Source of the DNA: Liolophura sinensis
Taxonomy: Eukaryota; Mollusca; Polyplacophora; Chitonida; Chitonidae
Assembly: GCF_032854445.1 (NCBI RefSeq)
Contig: NC_088295.1
Coordinates: forward strand, 12,389,385-12,453,384
DNA: 64,000 nucleotides
Direction of reading: 5' to 3'
Below are positions 30,301 to 45,300 of this stretch, in pieces. The notes beneath the pieces are model-generated. The model ran no database searches. It was given only the letters and a program-made list of their open reading frames with translations, and was not told where the DNA came from. Positions within the stretch are counted from its first letter, which is position 1; each line of letters begins with the position of its first letter. The position numbers were made by a program, and so were the translations under genes.

Positions 30301-33300
30301 GGTTGTTACTAGAGCACATCAGCTCAAAGTTAGTGTAACTTAGGTACATGTTCTTCTCGTAGCTGCCACGGTCTGGGCCTAACGTCATGTTACACACATC
30401 ATCTGAATGAAAAAGTGATTTGGGTCAAGTCAGATGTGATTGTAGAAGTCGAGACAAGATCATTTGTCACACTACAATGCCCCAATAAAGGACTGCAATA
30501 TCCTTCCTTTACATGTTCAGTGTGGTTCAACATATTTAGAGAAACAATAAGGAAGAGATTGTGGCCCAATATCAAATTTAACTTCAGACAGTCATCCACC
30601 AAATCCACTGAATCTGTTCTCTAGGACTGTTGGCATGATAATAAAAATACCCTTGTGCCAAATTTGGCCGAGGTATATCCAAATTATCAGCTATCAAGTT
30701 CAACCAAACGTACATAAAAGAAGTTAGGCATGCTTAATTCCAGAACATTTCTCCAACAAATACATGCAGGTAACTAGAGGTAGGCCTACAGCTCAAACAG
30801 ATATTGTTTTCATTTGCAAGATTTTGCTATAGAAATGAAATACAAACAGGGCAATTTCCTCATTAGCTAATAGATTAGCTAATTATCAACATACAGTATG
30901 TCTGTCATAAAATGGATTTCTTACTTTTGACAAAAACAATAAAAGAACAGATGGCTGTGGAATTCTCATCATTTTTAGCCTCGTAAATAACCAAGTGGCG
31001 ACCCCATAAGAAACTCTCGCCTAAAACAGAAATGTTATCATAAGTTATAAAAGACTTTAAAATAGAAAACGATAACCATGTCATTAATCAATAGTTCATT
31101 ACCGTGCCAGTAAAATACAAGATCAGTAACATTTAATAACAGAAAAACTGTTAAAATCACAACTGGATTGACTGACTTTCTTAAGTTTATTATGAAAAAT
31201 ATATACATAAAATTTATATTAGAACACATAGAAAAGCAATCAAGGATTATTTGGACACCACACAACACTGACATGCCTGGTGTCTGCTCTGATAATAGTG
31301 TCTGTACATCCTGGATCAGTATTCATTAAATGTAAAAACATCAAAATAATCACCAACAAAAGTATATACATATATATTCATTTTCAATTCACTAATCATA
31401 GAAGTAGTTTTCTTCAAAGCTGGTTTTATGTTCAAGAGTTATTTACAATCTAACGCCATCATATATGCCTGGAAAGAGAGGTCCTCACCCGTCCCGGCGC
31501 TCGATCTCAGGTGGATATTTTCTGTTGTGGGGGGAGGTTCCCAGTGTACCGTGGTCACTCTGTCCTCTGAGTACAACTCCACATTGGACGGGCACATTGG
31601 CGTCTGGGGCATGCTCCTATCTGTTCAGGGAGGTCAGGGAACAGCAATATGAATAAAAAATAGTGATATGCAACCTCACTCCTCAATATTCCTACATGTG
31701 TATGACTTAATATAAACAGAGGTTAGAGTTCAGTTTACAGCATACATGTACACAAGTTTATGCCTCCAGTACATCAGAATGCATTCCCAAATGCTGACCC
31801 CTTTTTGGCAGATCAGAGATGTCTGTGGCTCAGGGTTACAATTTCACACCCAGGGTTTAAATCTCCATATACCCTCTCAACACGCGGATAACAATTTTGT
31901 CCCTGCAATAATTATCAAATAGAAAGTCAGTCTCACTTATATGTAAAGCTAAGAAAAATCACCCTAGATATGTCGACTGCAGATTAGGCTGGTAAAATGG
32001 CTCCTACTCCCAAGCTGAATCCCAGGTCTCTTGGAAATACTCAGTTACATGAACCTGTGCCTGGGAAATATACCTGTTCCTGAATGGCGGAGGTCAAATC
32101 TATACCTAGGGTACATAGCAATAAGCCAAAGTCCTTTTGTGCAAGATATATCTTTAAACCCTTGTCTTAGGGCTATTATTATCACTGAATTCCATTTGTG
32201 AGGTTAGATCCAACCACTGAACCCTTTGTTAGGGATGTGCTCAGATGGGCCTAGATGAACCAAGAAAGTGCATAAACATTGGGTTATGTATAAATTTCAC
32301 CACAATCATACCTGAGTATGTGCGTATTGAGCATGTCAGACCAGTAAAGCCTTCTGGACATATCTCGTCCTTGGGTGTAGCAGAGCTGCCCTGTACCCTG
32401 TTCACTCCCGGGAAGAGTGCAAACTCTGCCCAGCGTAACACCACTCCGGCTAGAACTGCAGTGGTGTTCTCGGCTATCAGTGGAATCTCCGTGTCGAAGT
32501 CTAATGCCCTGTTGTACAGGTTCACCTGGCTAATGTACCCATTAAACCCTTGTCCATCCACTGGCTTCTCAAGGCAGGGATCATACTCATTCCCCAGGGT
32601 AATCCAAATGCTGGAGAACATAATAAATGGTAAATGTGTTGCAGTGTGCCCAGAAATTCAAAACAACCTCATTCATTTATAACTTATATAAAAAAAGAAA
32701 ATATAAATATCTAAATCCCTTTTTTCCCATGATTTTACACCATGCAAGCACAAACACAAGTACATAGCAGACACATGTAGGACAGGAATTAAACACACAA
32801 AATCATGCAAACCACCACGAGAACTACTACATTTTATACAGTCTTCCAATAGACTTCAGTGGGATGAGGACAAACATGTACCTGTACATACAGTTTCTAG
32901 ACTAATACTTTGCACCTTAAACCCTGCGATCCTAATCCAGCTGGCTCTGTGGCCAAGCTTGCTAGTGCAGCACAATGAGTTCAAGTCCAGCAATCTGTAG
33001 ACTGGGTTCCCTTGGATTTCCTACTGCCATAATATTGGCAATCATGATATAAGTGAAATAATCTTGAGTGCGATTTGACACATCAATCAAATAAATAAAC
33101 AAATAAAATCAAACTCCTCACTATGAAACAAACAGTCAATGTCCTTACGATTCATCCAGTGGACTAACATCCGTGGCAATGGATTCGGTGCCTACAGTTG
33201 ACCCGTCTGTGGTAAAGCGGACATTGTAGGCACCCTGTTCGTAGTGACTGTCTATGGTCACATGATGCCAGCGTCCATCGTTCACCCTCAGGACGTTTGA

Positions 33301-36300
33301 ATATCTGATGGTGAAGTTACTCACACTGGGGATAGAGAGCGTCAAGCCCTCAGAGCTGACCTGTACTAACTTTCCAGGGCACTTCATCCCTTTCCTAAAG
33401 TAAGATAATCATAAAGTTTTACAAATCAGTTATTTCCTTAATTTCACTTCGTGAATTTGTGCAAGAATAAACTCATAGTTCTGTCACGAACATTATCAAG
33501 TATAATGACCAACATAACTACGTTAACTACTGACTGATATCCTTCAGGAAAACAAGATGTATGTTCCTCAGAAAAATAGTTTTTAATCAGGATACGTGTA
33601 CCAAATTTAAAAGCTTTGTTTAAAATAGTTCGTTGAAAAATTCTGTCCACTTGTAATACATACACACGCTCATGCACGTCCATAGAGACAGACAGGTACA
33701 GATCTAGATACCCACAATATATGTTGCATTTGCAAGGGGGCATAAAAAGTGCACAGACACCACCACAATAACATCTGATCACACACATGCTGTAGCACTT
33801 ACATGATTTTAAATGCCATGAAAAAAGTTCCTGTGGAATCCGCTTCTTGAAACCTGACCCAAAAGGAGAATGTAAATGATGCCAAATCTAGGGCTATTGG
33901 GTAAGGTAGAGATGCTTGGCCGGTCTTGGTTGAGGAGTAGAAATACAGGTCATAATCCACATCAATAGCTGTAAAGGCAAATAGCGAATGCATGAAGACA
34001 CAAGCTGAAGACACCAGTCAAGCAGTGTAACCCATGGCTCTCCTACCCCTTATGATGTGCACCAAGTAAGGTATTAGGCCTTGTCAAGGTGTGAAATCTA
34101 AGATACATGTAAATGTATGATCAGATTTTAGTTGCTATACCAGGTTGACACTCTAACCTCTCATCCACTGCAGTGGTGTTCTACTTGTATGAGATAAATA
34201 TTCCTCTGCTTCAATGTGAACCATATGTCATAGGTTTCTCCACGCTCTCAATTCCAAAAGTTTATCTTTTGACTATATGAGTGAACTTTGAGTGAATCTG
34301 TCACTACTACTTGTCAAATGATAAAAGTAAAGACAGTTGGTTTGTTCCTATCATCATGATATACACACATCAGTATCTCTCTGCTATAAAGGCTGCTGAA
34401 CATTAAACCCCTACCTTCTGTGCACGTGTCACCTGTCCACCCCACGGGACACCTGCAGAAAGCCGTGTTCACAGCGTCAACACAAAGCCCTCCAGGACAA
34501 GTCTTCTGCAGGCAGTCATCCACATTGATGTCACACAGGGTTCCAGTGTAGCCTATCACAGAAATAACACAACTCTCATCAAGAATTTCCACCTTCTCAT
34601 TGGTCAGGCATGTTTCTTTTCAAGGTCAACTACTAATAACCTACATAATCATGGATACGCATTGTTTCTTACCCTAGTGATTATGTTACCAAATCACACT
34701 GCAAAAGATCATGATCTAAGGTGATTTCCATCAAATGTCACTTGTTCATTGCATCATCTTTTTCCCTATCAAAATTTCTCACATCATTCATGTTACCTGT
34801 GCTCACCTGACATACATGAACAGGTAAGTGTTCCTGATGGAGATACCACAGGTGATCCTCCATTTTGGCAGCTGCCATCCCGAAACAGATCTGCCCGGCT
34901 CTCGCACCCATTACTGTGTATGCCACTAAAAAAACAGTGTAACGTTAGTTGTATACTGCAAAGCAAGTGACGGTCCCAACATTAAACTTTTTAAATGTTT
35001 AGGTGTCTAATCAGATATATCTGAGTATAAATCTTATTTTCATTTTCCCTTCCTCAGCAAAATCTGCTTTGAATTTTTCTTCTTGTTCCAAGCAAATCTA
35101 TGTACAAATCTTTCAGTACAGTAAGTCTATACTACAGCATTCAGCACAATTTGATCAACTGTAAATGGAATTCAGTAGTACTGTAAGTACCTCCTCCTTG
35201 CCGTGGGCAGGAGCAGACAACTGTGTCATCATCATCAGAGCATTGACCACCATTCAGACAGGGCTGGACACTGGTGCATCCACCTGGGGGAAACTCACAC
35301 TGTCCTCCGTATGTCTTATTGCCGCTACATCTGCAATCAATAGCAGCAAAGTCACAGGAGACATAACTCAACTTAGGAACTGTGTAATTTTCAGCCAGTT
35401 ATTATTCAGTCAGTTGTTAGCAGATTCAACATGATATTTATTTATTTGATTGGTGCTTTACGCCATACTCAAGAATATTTCACTTATACGACGTCGGCCA
35501 GCATTATGGTGGGAGGAAACCGGCAGAGCCCGGGGGAAACCCACAACCATCCGCAGGTTGCTGGCAGACCTTCCCACGTACGGCCGGAGAGAAGCCAGCA
35601 TGAGCTGGACTTGAACTCACAGCGACCATATTGGTGAGAGACTCCTGCGTCATTATGCTATGCTAGCGCACTAACCGACTGAGCCATGGAGGCCCCTAGA
35701 TTCAATATGAAGTTACAGCACATTCATTGGCAAAGATGTGAGACAGTTTGGTGATTGGCTCATGTTGGCCAAAAAAAAAAAAAGATGACTTAGTAAACTT
35801 TTCAGAATGAAGTCAAACCATATTTCCTCTAGCCACTTACATACTAAAAAAACATAGCTGTCAATCTGAGAGCTGAAAGTGGCTGTTGAAACTGCATTGC
35901 AAGAGTTTCAAAACCAACTCCCATAGGAGAAAAATACAGTCTTTTCAGTATTAAGGCTTACATCCAAGTGAGACCTAACACTACTGGACTAACTATTACA
36001 ATGGTTGTTGATATAGTTAACTTATTTGCTTACTATGCAGGAGTTGTCACCCTTGGCTGTTCAGGACAAGCATGTTCAGCAAACCGTTGTGTGATGGTGG
36101 TGACATAAAATCTAAAGTGGTTACATCCTTCCCAGAGTTACCCCTTCAAACATTTCAAGGGCCTTTTCTCTTTGCAGGGTCTTGCAAGTATCATTTGAGT
36201 GAGCTATACCATTTATAGTGAATGCTGAACATTTTTATTACAATACCCTTGATAAAGACTGCTTTAGAGAAATGCTTTTCTCCCAAAATCATACATGGCT

Positions 36301-39300
36301 GTGCAAAGTTCAGGGCTTTGCTTTGCTGTGGCTGTGTTAGCATGACTTTATAGTACAGAAGCCAAACCACCTGACAACAACATCTGGCATCATTGTACGT
36401 CATTTAACCATGATCCTTCACACAATTTGAATGGTTACACATATGGTATCTAATTCTTTTAATAACATATTTCTTTTGCTGTTCAGTATATACATGTATA
36501 ATTTAATTTTCCCAAATTTACGCTTGTAAGGCTGGATCTGATTGGTCAATATTTTTATGTGATGTGGCATGTGAAGTTGCTTAGTAATGGTAGAACTTTG
36601 ATCACCAATTTCATTGGCCCAAAGAATCTCATTCATACAGTGTGTATTCTGGAGCCTGCGGCGTTCCCTTCCTGAAAACAATCGACTAACATTTATCATG
36701 GTTTGGAATGAAAGTAAAACTTCAAATGACATTCTTTTATTCCTTAAATTAAAATATAAGTATTCACTGCAACATTTTTTAGGTTCATTGGGGGTATAAA
36801 TGAAAAAAAAACCCTGTGCAAACCTTTGTATGAATCCCTGCAGCAGTTCACACAAAGGTATTCACAGTGTTTTTTTCATTTATAACCCCAATAAACCAAA
36901 GAAATCTTTAAATATTTACATAAGATCATGACAATGTTTGTCTTATTTTTGTATATAATATAAAAGTTGCTGTATATGTAAGGTATGTTGTAACTTTTAG
37001 GTTATATTATATTTGTGACAGTAGTCCGTGACGTCGACCTTAGTTAGGTCCAGCGTTTTGAAAGTTGTAAATTTTTATTTTTTTAGTTCTTCACTTGAAG
37101 CAAGTCTGTGTTCATTTGACAAATGGAAGATAGTGAACTTTTTAACAAACCTCTTTTTGTCTATACTGTCTATAAGATAATTTGGTTGATATGTACCCAG
37201 GATTCAATTGCTCAGTGTCCGCCATTTTCCATCAGCCTGACAAGGCAAGATCACATGACAAATTATATAAGTGTCAATTATTCACACAAAGATTAACAGG
37301 TATGTAAGTTTGAATCATGTCATAAGTTTTGACCAAGCTTGGTGGCATGAACAATGATAGTTTTAGCTTGTGTAATCTGAGCAGTTATGTAATGTTTACA
37401 TGTACTCTAACAGCTGATCGATTGTGCAGGAATGCACATGGCTGCGGCTTGGCTGAATGGTTCGCTCTCAGTAAGTAATACCTCATATCGTATGTATAAT
37501 TCGATGTATAACACTGTTCCATCCTATACATAAGTTGTAAGATAGCGGAATAGTGTTAACAGTTCTTATGAAGTTAAATATTGTACTAAGTAGGTTGTAC
37601 AGGCCCATGGTTTGTAACCATGGCAACTTTATGTCTAGACTATTTGCACTGTATAAGTTACCTCCCTTGGCTTGAAATTCAATTCTTTACGATGTACCAG
37701 TTTGGGTGTATCATCACATGTATAATGTAACGTAAGAAAACTGTAATTTACTATGGTTTAGTGTGTTAACCATTAATACTGATTACTGTCAGTGTAATGC
37801 AGACCCATGCGCTTTGATAAATAATAAATATAACATGGTGTTTGACTTTCTTTCATGTGACACCTATTATTATGCTATTTGGACAACCTTAGGAGACATC
37901 CCAGTATGGTCCTGTCAGCAACTATAGGCAGCATTTGGCATAAGATGGTCACATTGTCTGATTGTAGCCATGAACCATCATGGTTTATTAGGACCTGTGT
38001 GTAATAGTACATGTGTCACAGCATTTTCAAACAGACTTGTGCATACATTTTCATGCTGTGATTTTATTATCTTGTTAGTTTATTTTATATCACTCATTCA
38101 CATGGTGTAATGATGCTGTATAAAAACACGGTACTTGAACCACCTCTTTAGATAATGGTGATAAAGCTAAGACAGCATAACTGTTCATGTAAATACTTCT
38201 AGTCAGTTAAGCATGTTACAATGAGCAAAGTATTGTTTCCGAATAATTGGTGTTTTGTTATTCACATGTAATTGCTAATAGCAACACCTTACTCATATTA
38301 CATGTATATTGATTTCAAGTTCGACACTTCGTATCTTTTGAAAGTTTATTGTTTCAAGTTAAGAATGTAAGGAACAGGGTTACCCTCACTGATAGTACAC
38401 ACAACCAGCACCACAGATTTATGATCATACACTGTAAAAAGTATATGAGTCATGTATAACAGCAGTACCACATTCAGCCAGCAATGTGTAATACACATAT
38501 CACCACTTCACTTAATAATACTGTAACAGCACAAAGTATTGTTCTGATATGCCTGTCTTCTCAGGTCTTTCTGTCTGTCTGCACCACCTGTATACGGTAA
38601 CAATCTCCATGGATATATAAAAGAACGTCAGTCCAGAATGAGTTCTGGAGTCTTCTTATTCCACGTGCTTTACATATGTATTTAGTAAATGGCTGCCTAC
38701 CTGCAGAAGTAGGTGTTGAATATGCTGACACATTCTCCCTTGTTCTGACAGGGAGATTCCTCACACCTGTTGGTCGCCTCTTCACACTGCTTACCCTGCC
38801 AGCCAGGCAAACACTCACAGAAGAAGTCATTCACCAGGTCTGTGCAATTACCTCCATGTTTACAAGGGAAACTTTCACACTCATTCACCTTCACCTGGGC
38901 AAATATACAATCAATCAGCTGTTCAAAACAACCATTCGGGCCATCTAAATTGTGATTAATATATAGAATTCATTAATAAAGATCAAGTAGAAACAGTCAC
39001 TGTTTTACCAATTTTCAATTTAATAGGAGTGAACATGGAAATTCATAACAAGATAATATCTGTGATAATGGGAGCCAATAAATAAACCGTGGTACTTGGG
39101 ACGGTATATTCCTGTAAAATTTAATTCAGTCTAATTATACATTGCACATAACAATTAACTCAAACATTTCTTTCAATATTGTTGAATGCTGACGCTCATA
39201 TTCAAGTTATGACATACAAGTATTTAGGCAAAAGTCATGGGAGTCAAGTATGCCTATGGGCAACTTTACAAACTTTAATCTTCTTTGTAAAACAAAATGT

Positions 39301-42300
39301 TTGAAACTGGGTGCTCAAACTTACTACAAATTGTACTATTGTAGTCAAAATTAAATAAGTTTCAGGCAAGTATTTAGGAATTCATTTTGGATTAGAATTT
39401 TAGACTTTTTGTGAAATAGGTGTTGAGGAGAGGGGGGGGGGGGGTACAATGTGGGTGTGTCAGAAGTGAGTGATTTGGAAGTGCCCTGAATCACAAATAT
39501 GCTATAAGTTTTTATGGAGAAATGCATCATACATCTCACTTTCACTGACATACAGGGGTCTGTGTGTAAAACAATATTCACTTACTGAGCAGTTTTTGCT
39601 GCTGTACCCTGGTTTACAGTTGCACAGGTAGTCGTTGATCAGATCTGTACAGTTGAAAGTCCCCTCCAAGTCACACCCGTTGTTGACGCAGTCATCAATA
39701 TTAACATCACAGTCCTTACCTTGAACAATCAAGAAAATGGAATTACAGATTCTATTACTCACACCTGTGTTGAGCCTATGATGAATGTCCATCAATTCAA
39801 CACTCAAACTGTAACATTCTTTCTTAGCAAATACTAACACTGGTCAGGCATGATTTATCACATCATTTTTATGTCTATAACATGAACATGACAATATTGT
39901 GAGATTTTAAAAAATGAATCACATAGGAAAGTATTTGTTCAAAATCAAACTCGGGCTGGATTACAAGTTCAGTCTTCTGCAAAATTAGTGCATGAATAAA
40001 ACATCCAACTTCTGGACATAAAAGCCAGATTCTGTACAGTCATACTGTAAATGTTTTCTGAATACAGCATGCAAGTTTAAGCAGTCAGGACAAGAATCTC
40101 ATACTACAAAAAATTTATTAAATTTTATTAATTTAATTTTTTATTTGTTTATGGGGTATTTTGCTCAACATAACAGTCACTAAGGGTTCTTATGTCCCTT
40201 GTTACCTTCAAACCCGTCAGCACAGTGGCATTTGTAGTCAGCCACAAGGTCCTCACATGTGGCTCCATTCTGACATGAGCCACAGTCATCCAAATTGTGC
40301 TGACATAAGGAGCCTCCATATCCCTCCTTGCACACACAGTCATACATCCCTGGGCCAGAACTGGAACATTTTGTACTGCCCATCCCAGTACAGGGATTAG
40401 AGCTACATCCATCCACAGGACTACAGCTGGACCAGTTCGCATCTGAAACATGATATAAACAATGGACACAGGTTATCTGACACATCCACTGACAGCACTG
40501 CACCAGTCTGCATCTGAAACACAGATTAAAAACAATGCACAGGTCTGCATCTGAATCACAAGTTGCAACATCCATTCAAAGCAGTAGAGCATGACCAGTT
40601 TGCATCTCCAACTTATTCTATTAACAATGGGTGAGTGAGTCCTTGAGGTTTAACGTCAGACTTATACAATTTTTCAGTCAAATGATGACGAAGGAATCCT
40701 TACAGTGTAATGTGTCTCCTTGTTGCGGGCCGGATTCCCACCTCTCTTTCATCTAGTACTGCTTCACTGAGATGACTTACTGAAGGCCCTGCTTCAGCCA
40801 TTATACTGATATGGGTCAACCAGTCATTGCACCACTCCCTTAAAGCTGAAGGCCAAGCAAGGAATATGCAACTCCCTCTTTTTAGATTTAGAGGGGTGAC
40901 CCGACCCAGGACTGGCCCTGGATCTGCTGCCCCCGAAGCAAATGCTCTACCAAGTGAGCTATCTGGCCCGGTTATATTAACAAAGGGCAGGTTATATGTA
41001 ACACCCATCCACAGCACTAACACCTGACCAGTCTACATCTGAAACAATTCTTGTTAACAATAGGTACGGTAAATATATATATATGTAAGTTATAAGAGAT
41101 AGACCATCTTTCTCTCAAGAGAGAGCTGTAACTGTCAGTAACTGAAATAAATGTCATAAACAATACAGGCAGGATTTAACCACTACCATGAGAAAACTGT
41201 CCCGTGGCACCTCATACATGCATTGGATGTGTGACTCCCACGACACAGAATCTAACTGACAGGTCCAACATTTACATACAACCTATACACTATGAAGAGG
41301 TGTTCAAAGTCGATAACCTCAAAACCCATTTCCAAATATCTTCAATAAAACACTATCTCACTTCTTTTATGGGCTCCTGGAGTTGAGTGATAACCAAAAA
41401 TCATGATGGAGCCTTCTGAACCCATTATTATCCATTATAACAGCAGGAGTCTCCCCGTTGAGGACATACACAAACTTACAAAGCTATAAGCACAGCAGGT
41501 TAGATAGCTGGTGATACAATGTTTCATATAAAAAAAGTACAACAAAACTTAAACAGACTTTGAACTTAATAACCCTAATTGTTCTAATCTTTGGGACATC
41601 TGATCTGCTCTTTTACACATGTAATTGTAGCAACAATATTTAGGTTCTTGTTCTTCACATGGTTAGTCAACGTAATGAACAAAATATTCATATCTTTACA
41701 TTTCAAAAAAACTGGTTGGGAAAATGTTGTTCCTTGCCTTCAGCACTACTAATATCTGATATTTTATTTTCAATCAATTCTTTAAAAAACAGTAAAGCAA
41801 TACTGGTACTTTTACTTAACAAAAAGGTACTGTACCTATTGGTTGATAGCCATCTTTACAAATACACACATGGGTGTTGTTCACATGGTCATCTATACAC
41901 TGGCCAGAGCTATCACAGTTCTGGCCCAGGCACAGATCTAAGCGTTGTTCACAATGCCTGCCCTCAAAGCCTGGCAGACACTCACAGCTATAGTTGTTCA
42001 GGGCGTCTATACAGCGACCTCCATTCAGACAAGGCAATGAGGCACAGTCATCTAAAAACACAATACATGTATCCATATTAAAATAATAGGGCCACTTGCA
42101 CACATTTACATAAATTTATTTCAAAACTGTTTGAACTTTAATGCCTTAATTTTTTGAAGAATGGTTATAAAATATGCATGTAAGTCAACAATAAAATAGA
42201 ATTATAAGAATGTAAGAGTGTGTATTATATACAATTCTTGTCATGTTGTATCTGTTATGTACAAAACTCTACTTCCTGGAAATTTCTAACAATCAACGTA

Positions 42301-45300
42301 ACATGTTTTACCTATGCTGACATCACAATCTTTGCCTGCATACCCCGGCAGGCAGAAACAAGTCCTGCGGACACCACCCAAATCCTGGCAGCTACCATTG
42401 ACACAAGGAAACTGCTCACACACTTTTATCGGCAGCTCACATCTGGAACACAGCAAATGTTCCCAGCAACTGAGACAAACTTGGCTTTATTGAGCTACAC
42501 TGCCCCATTGATAAAATTGAGGATACCACATTTAATTGTTAATGACCTCAAGAGGGGTTTCCTATGAAAATGATCTGATATAAACGGAATCTAGAATGAG
42601 AGTTCTCTTATGACTGCAAACACAGAGGTGTTACCCTGTGTAACAGATATGACACTGTGTCAGATATGTTACAATGTCAGAGATGTTCCCCTGTTTCGGA
42701 GAGGTTAATACCCCGTGTCAGAGATGTTACCCTGTGTCAGATATGATACCCCGTGTCACAGACGTTACCCTGTGTCACACATATTACACTGTCAGATATG
42801 TTACCCTGTGTCAGATATGTTACCCTGTGTCAGGTATATTACCCTGTGTCATAAATGTTACCCTGTGTCACAGATATTACACTGTGTTAGATATGTTACC
42901 CCATGCCAGAGATGTTACATTGTGTCGGATATGTTACCCCGTGTCAGAGATGTTATCCTGTGTCAAGAGATGTTACCCTGTGTCAGAGATGTTACCGTGT
43001 CGGAAATGTTACCCTGTGTCACAGATGTTACCCTGTGTAACAGATATGACACTGTATCAGATATGTTACAGTGTCAGAGATGTTACCCCGTGTCGGAGAG
43101 GTTAATACCCCGTGTAAGAGATGTTACCCTGTGAGATGTTATCCTCTGTCAGAAATGTTACCTTGTGTCAGGTATGTTACCCTGTGTCACAGATGTTACC
43201 CTGTATCAAACATATGACACTGTCAGATATGTTACCTTGTGCCACAGATGTTACCCTGTCTCAAAAATCTTACCCTGTATCAGAGATCTTGTGTCAAGAG
43301 ATGCTACAATCTGTACGATATATGTTACCCTGTGTGAGAGATGTTACCCTGTGTGAGAGATGTTACCCTGTGTCAGATATGTTACCCTGTGTCAGATATG
43401 TTACCCTGTGTCACAGATGTTACCCTGTGTAACAGATATGACACTGTGTCAGATATGTTACAGTGTCAGAGATGTTACCCTGTTTCGGAGAGGTTAATAC
43501 CCCGTGTCAGAGATGTTACCCTGTGAGATGTTATCCTCTGTCAAAAATGTAACCTTGTGTCAGATATGTTACCCTGTGTCACAGATATTACAGTGTGTCA
43601 CATGTTACCCTGTGTCAGATATGTTACCCTGTGTCAGAGATGTAACCCTGTGTCACAGATGTTATCCTGTATCATACATATTACAATGTGAGATACATTA
43701 CCCTCAGTCAAATATGTTATCCTGTGTCAGAGATGTTACTCCGTCTCAGATATCTTACACTGTGTCACAGATCTTACCCTGTGTCAGATATGTTACCCTG
43801 TGTCAGAGATGTTACCCTGAGTCAGAGATGTTACCTTGAGTCAGAAATTGTACACAATTTCAGTTTGTACAAAATTTCTTTGCAAGTTCAAATGAGTGCA
43901 TGTGTACAAATGTTATATAATAGATAGATTTGTGTGATAAAATACCTTCTGCCCGAGAATCCTGCTGGACAGAGACAGGTGAAGTTCCCTAGCAAATCCT
44001 GGCACATCCCTCCATTGACACATCTCTCTTCTCTTCCACAATCGTTACGCTCAAACTGACAGTCATCTCCATAGAACAGCTTCTCCTGCTGACAATTGTC
44101 TCCAAAGAACCCTACAAAAATGAAAACAAAACAAACACATACATATAGCAATGTAATACCTATTGTATTTGTATGAAAAATCTGTAAAATGAGAAAAAAA
44201 ACAAATTTTCCTTTCAAATGGATCTGATCATGACAAAAATGGAAAGAAATAGTGCATCCACAAGGGAGCATAAAAATAAATAAATGTGAAGAGAGTATGT
44301 ATACAAGACCATGTGTGAGAACTTGCCCAGTTATGGGTGAGTTTAGCCGTGCATGTGTCCCGCTAGCACACTACAGGTAGTGCTCCTGTCAACTTCTACA
44401 AACACTTAATATAAATGACCGAGCAGTAGTTGGACAAATCCCCCACAAAAATTCAATGATTTCATAAAGATGTACACTGTATATGATGTACACTGTATAT
44501 AAATAAAAACACCACTGTTTTATCTTTCACAAGTGCTGTATGTTCATACCATGATCTTCTGGCTAAGGAAGTTAACAAAAATGACCATGAAGACAGTATA
44601 ATACTGTGACAACTGCTGGACTGCTGTTTAATCTAACTTCAAAAACATTTAATACATTTTAATTCAATACTATAAAATCTTTCAAAAAACTAAGGTACAG
44701 AAAATTGTGTAAGTCCATAAGTGGAATTTTGTCAAAAGGAGACAGATGAAATTTGAATTTGATTTGTAACTTGTCATAGTGACATCCATAATTTTGACCA
44801 AATAGTTGTAAAGTGAACGTCCTTACCTTCTGGGCATTTGCACATATAGCCATTTCCCCTTGAAATACAGCTACCACCATTAGCGCACAGAGACTGGTTA
44901 CAGTACACAAGAGCTGGTGACAAACAAAACATTAACCTGTTTTACACAGACTCCGACAAACAATGTCAACATACATGTCTACAGTCTCGGCGTATCTACT
45001 GCTCCTACAGACATTCTTTCAAGGCTTTAATTTTTACCATGCATGCCTTTCTTCATAACACTTGTTTTTAAAGCAAGCAGTTAAAAAGAAATAGCAACCG
45101 GAAATTCCTGCATCACACATGTCATAAACAATCCTTGACTTACTGGCATAAATGTCTAATATTGCTTATGTATGCCATCATACGCAGAGCCTGCTTCGTT
45201 TACTTAAGATTTAATAAAATATTTTACTTTGACTTTTATCTTTGAGATTTATTCATGACTACAATGGATCATGGATACTTTTAAGTTTAAAATGTTTACG

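Noticed and set aside
34738-34926. Alternative frame of exon 25 reading [11 protein letters not shown]
   Set aside because: It would match the entry phase of exon 24 but destroys the EGF cysteine pattern and the correct join to exon 26.
36418-36855. 145-codon minus-strand ORF in intron 23
   Set aside because: Overlaps the inverted repeat, has no family features, and no splice sites joining it to neighbouring exons in phase.
42674-43927. Plus-strand Cys-rich ORFs with [11 protein letters not shown]-like repeats
   Set aside because: Cysteine periodicity comes from the 20-bp unit, not from a protein fold; the exons around them are on the other strand.
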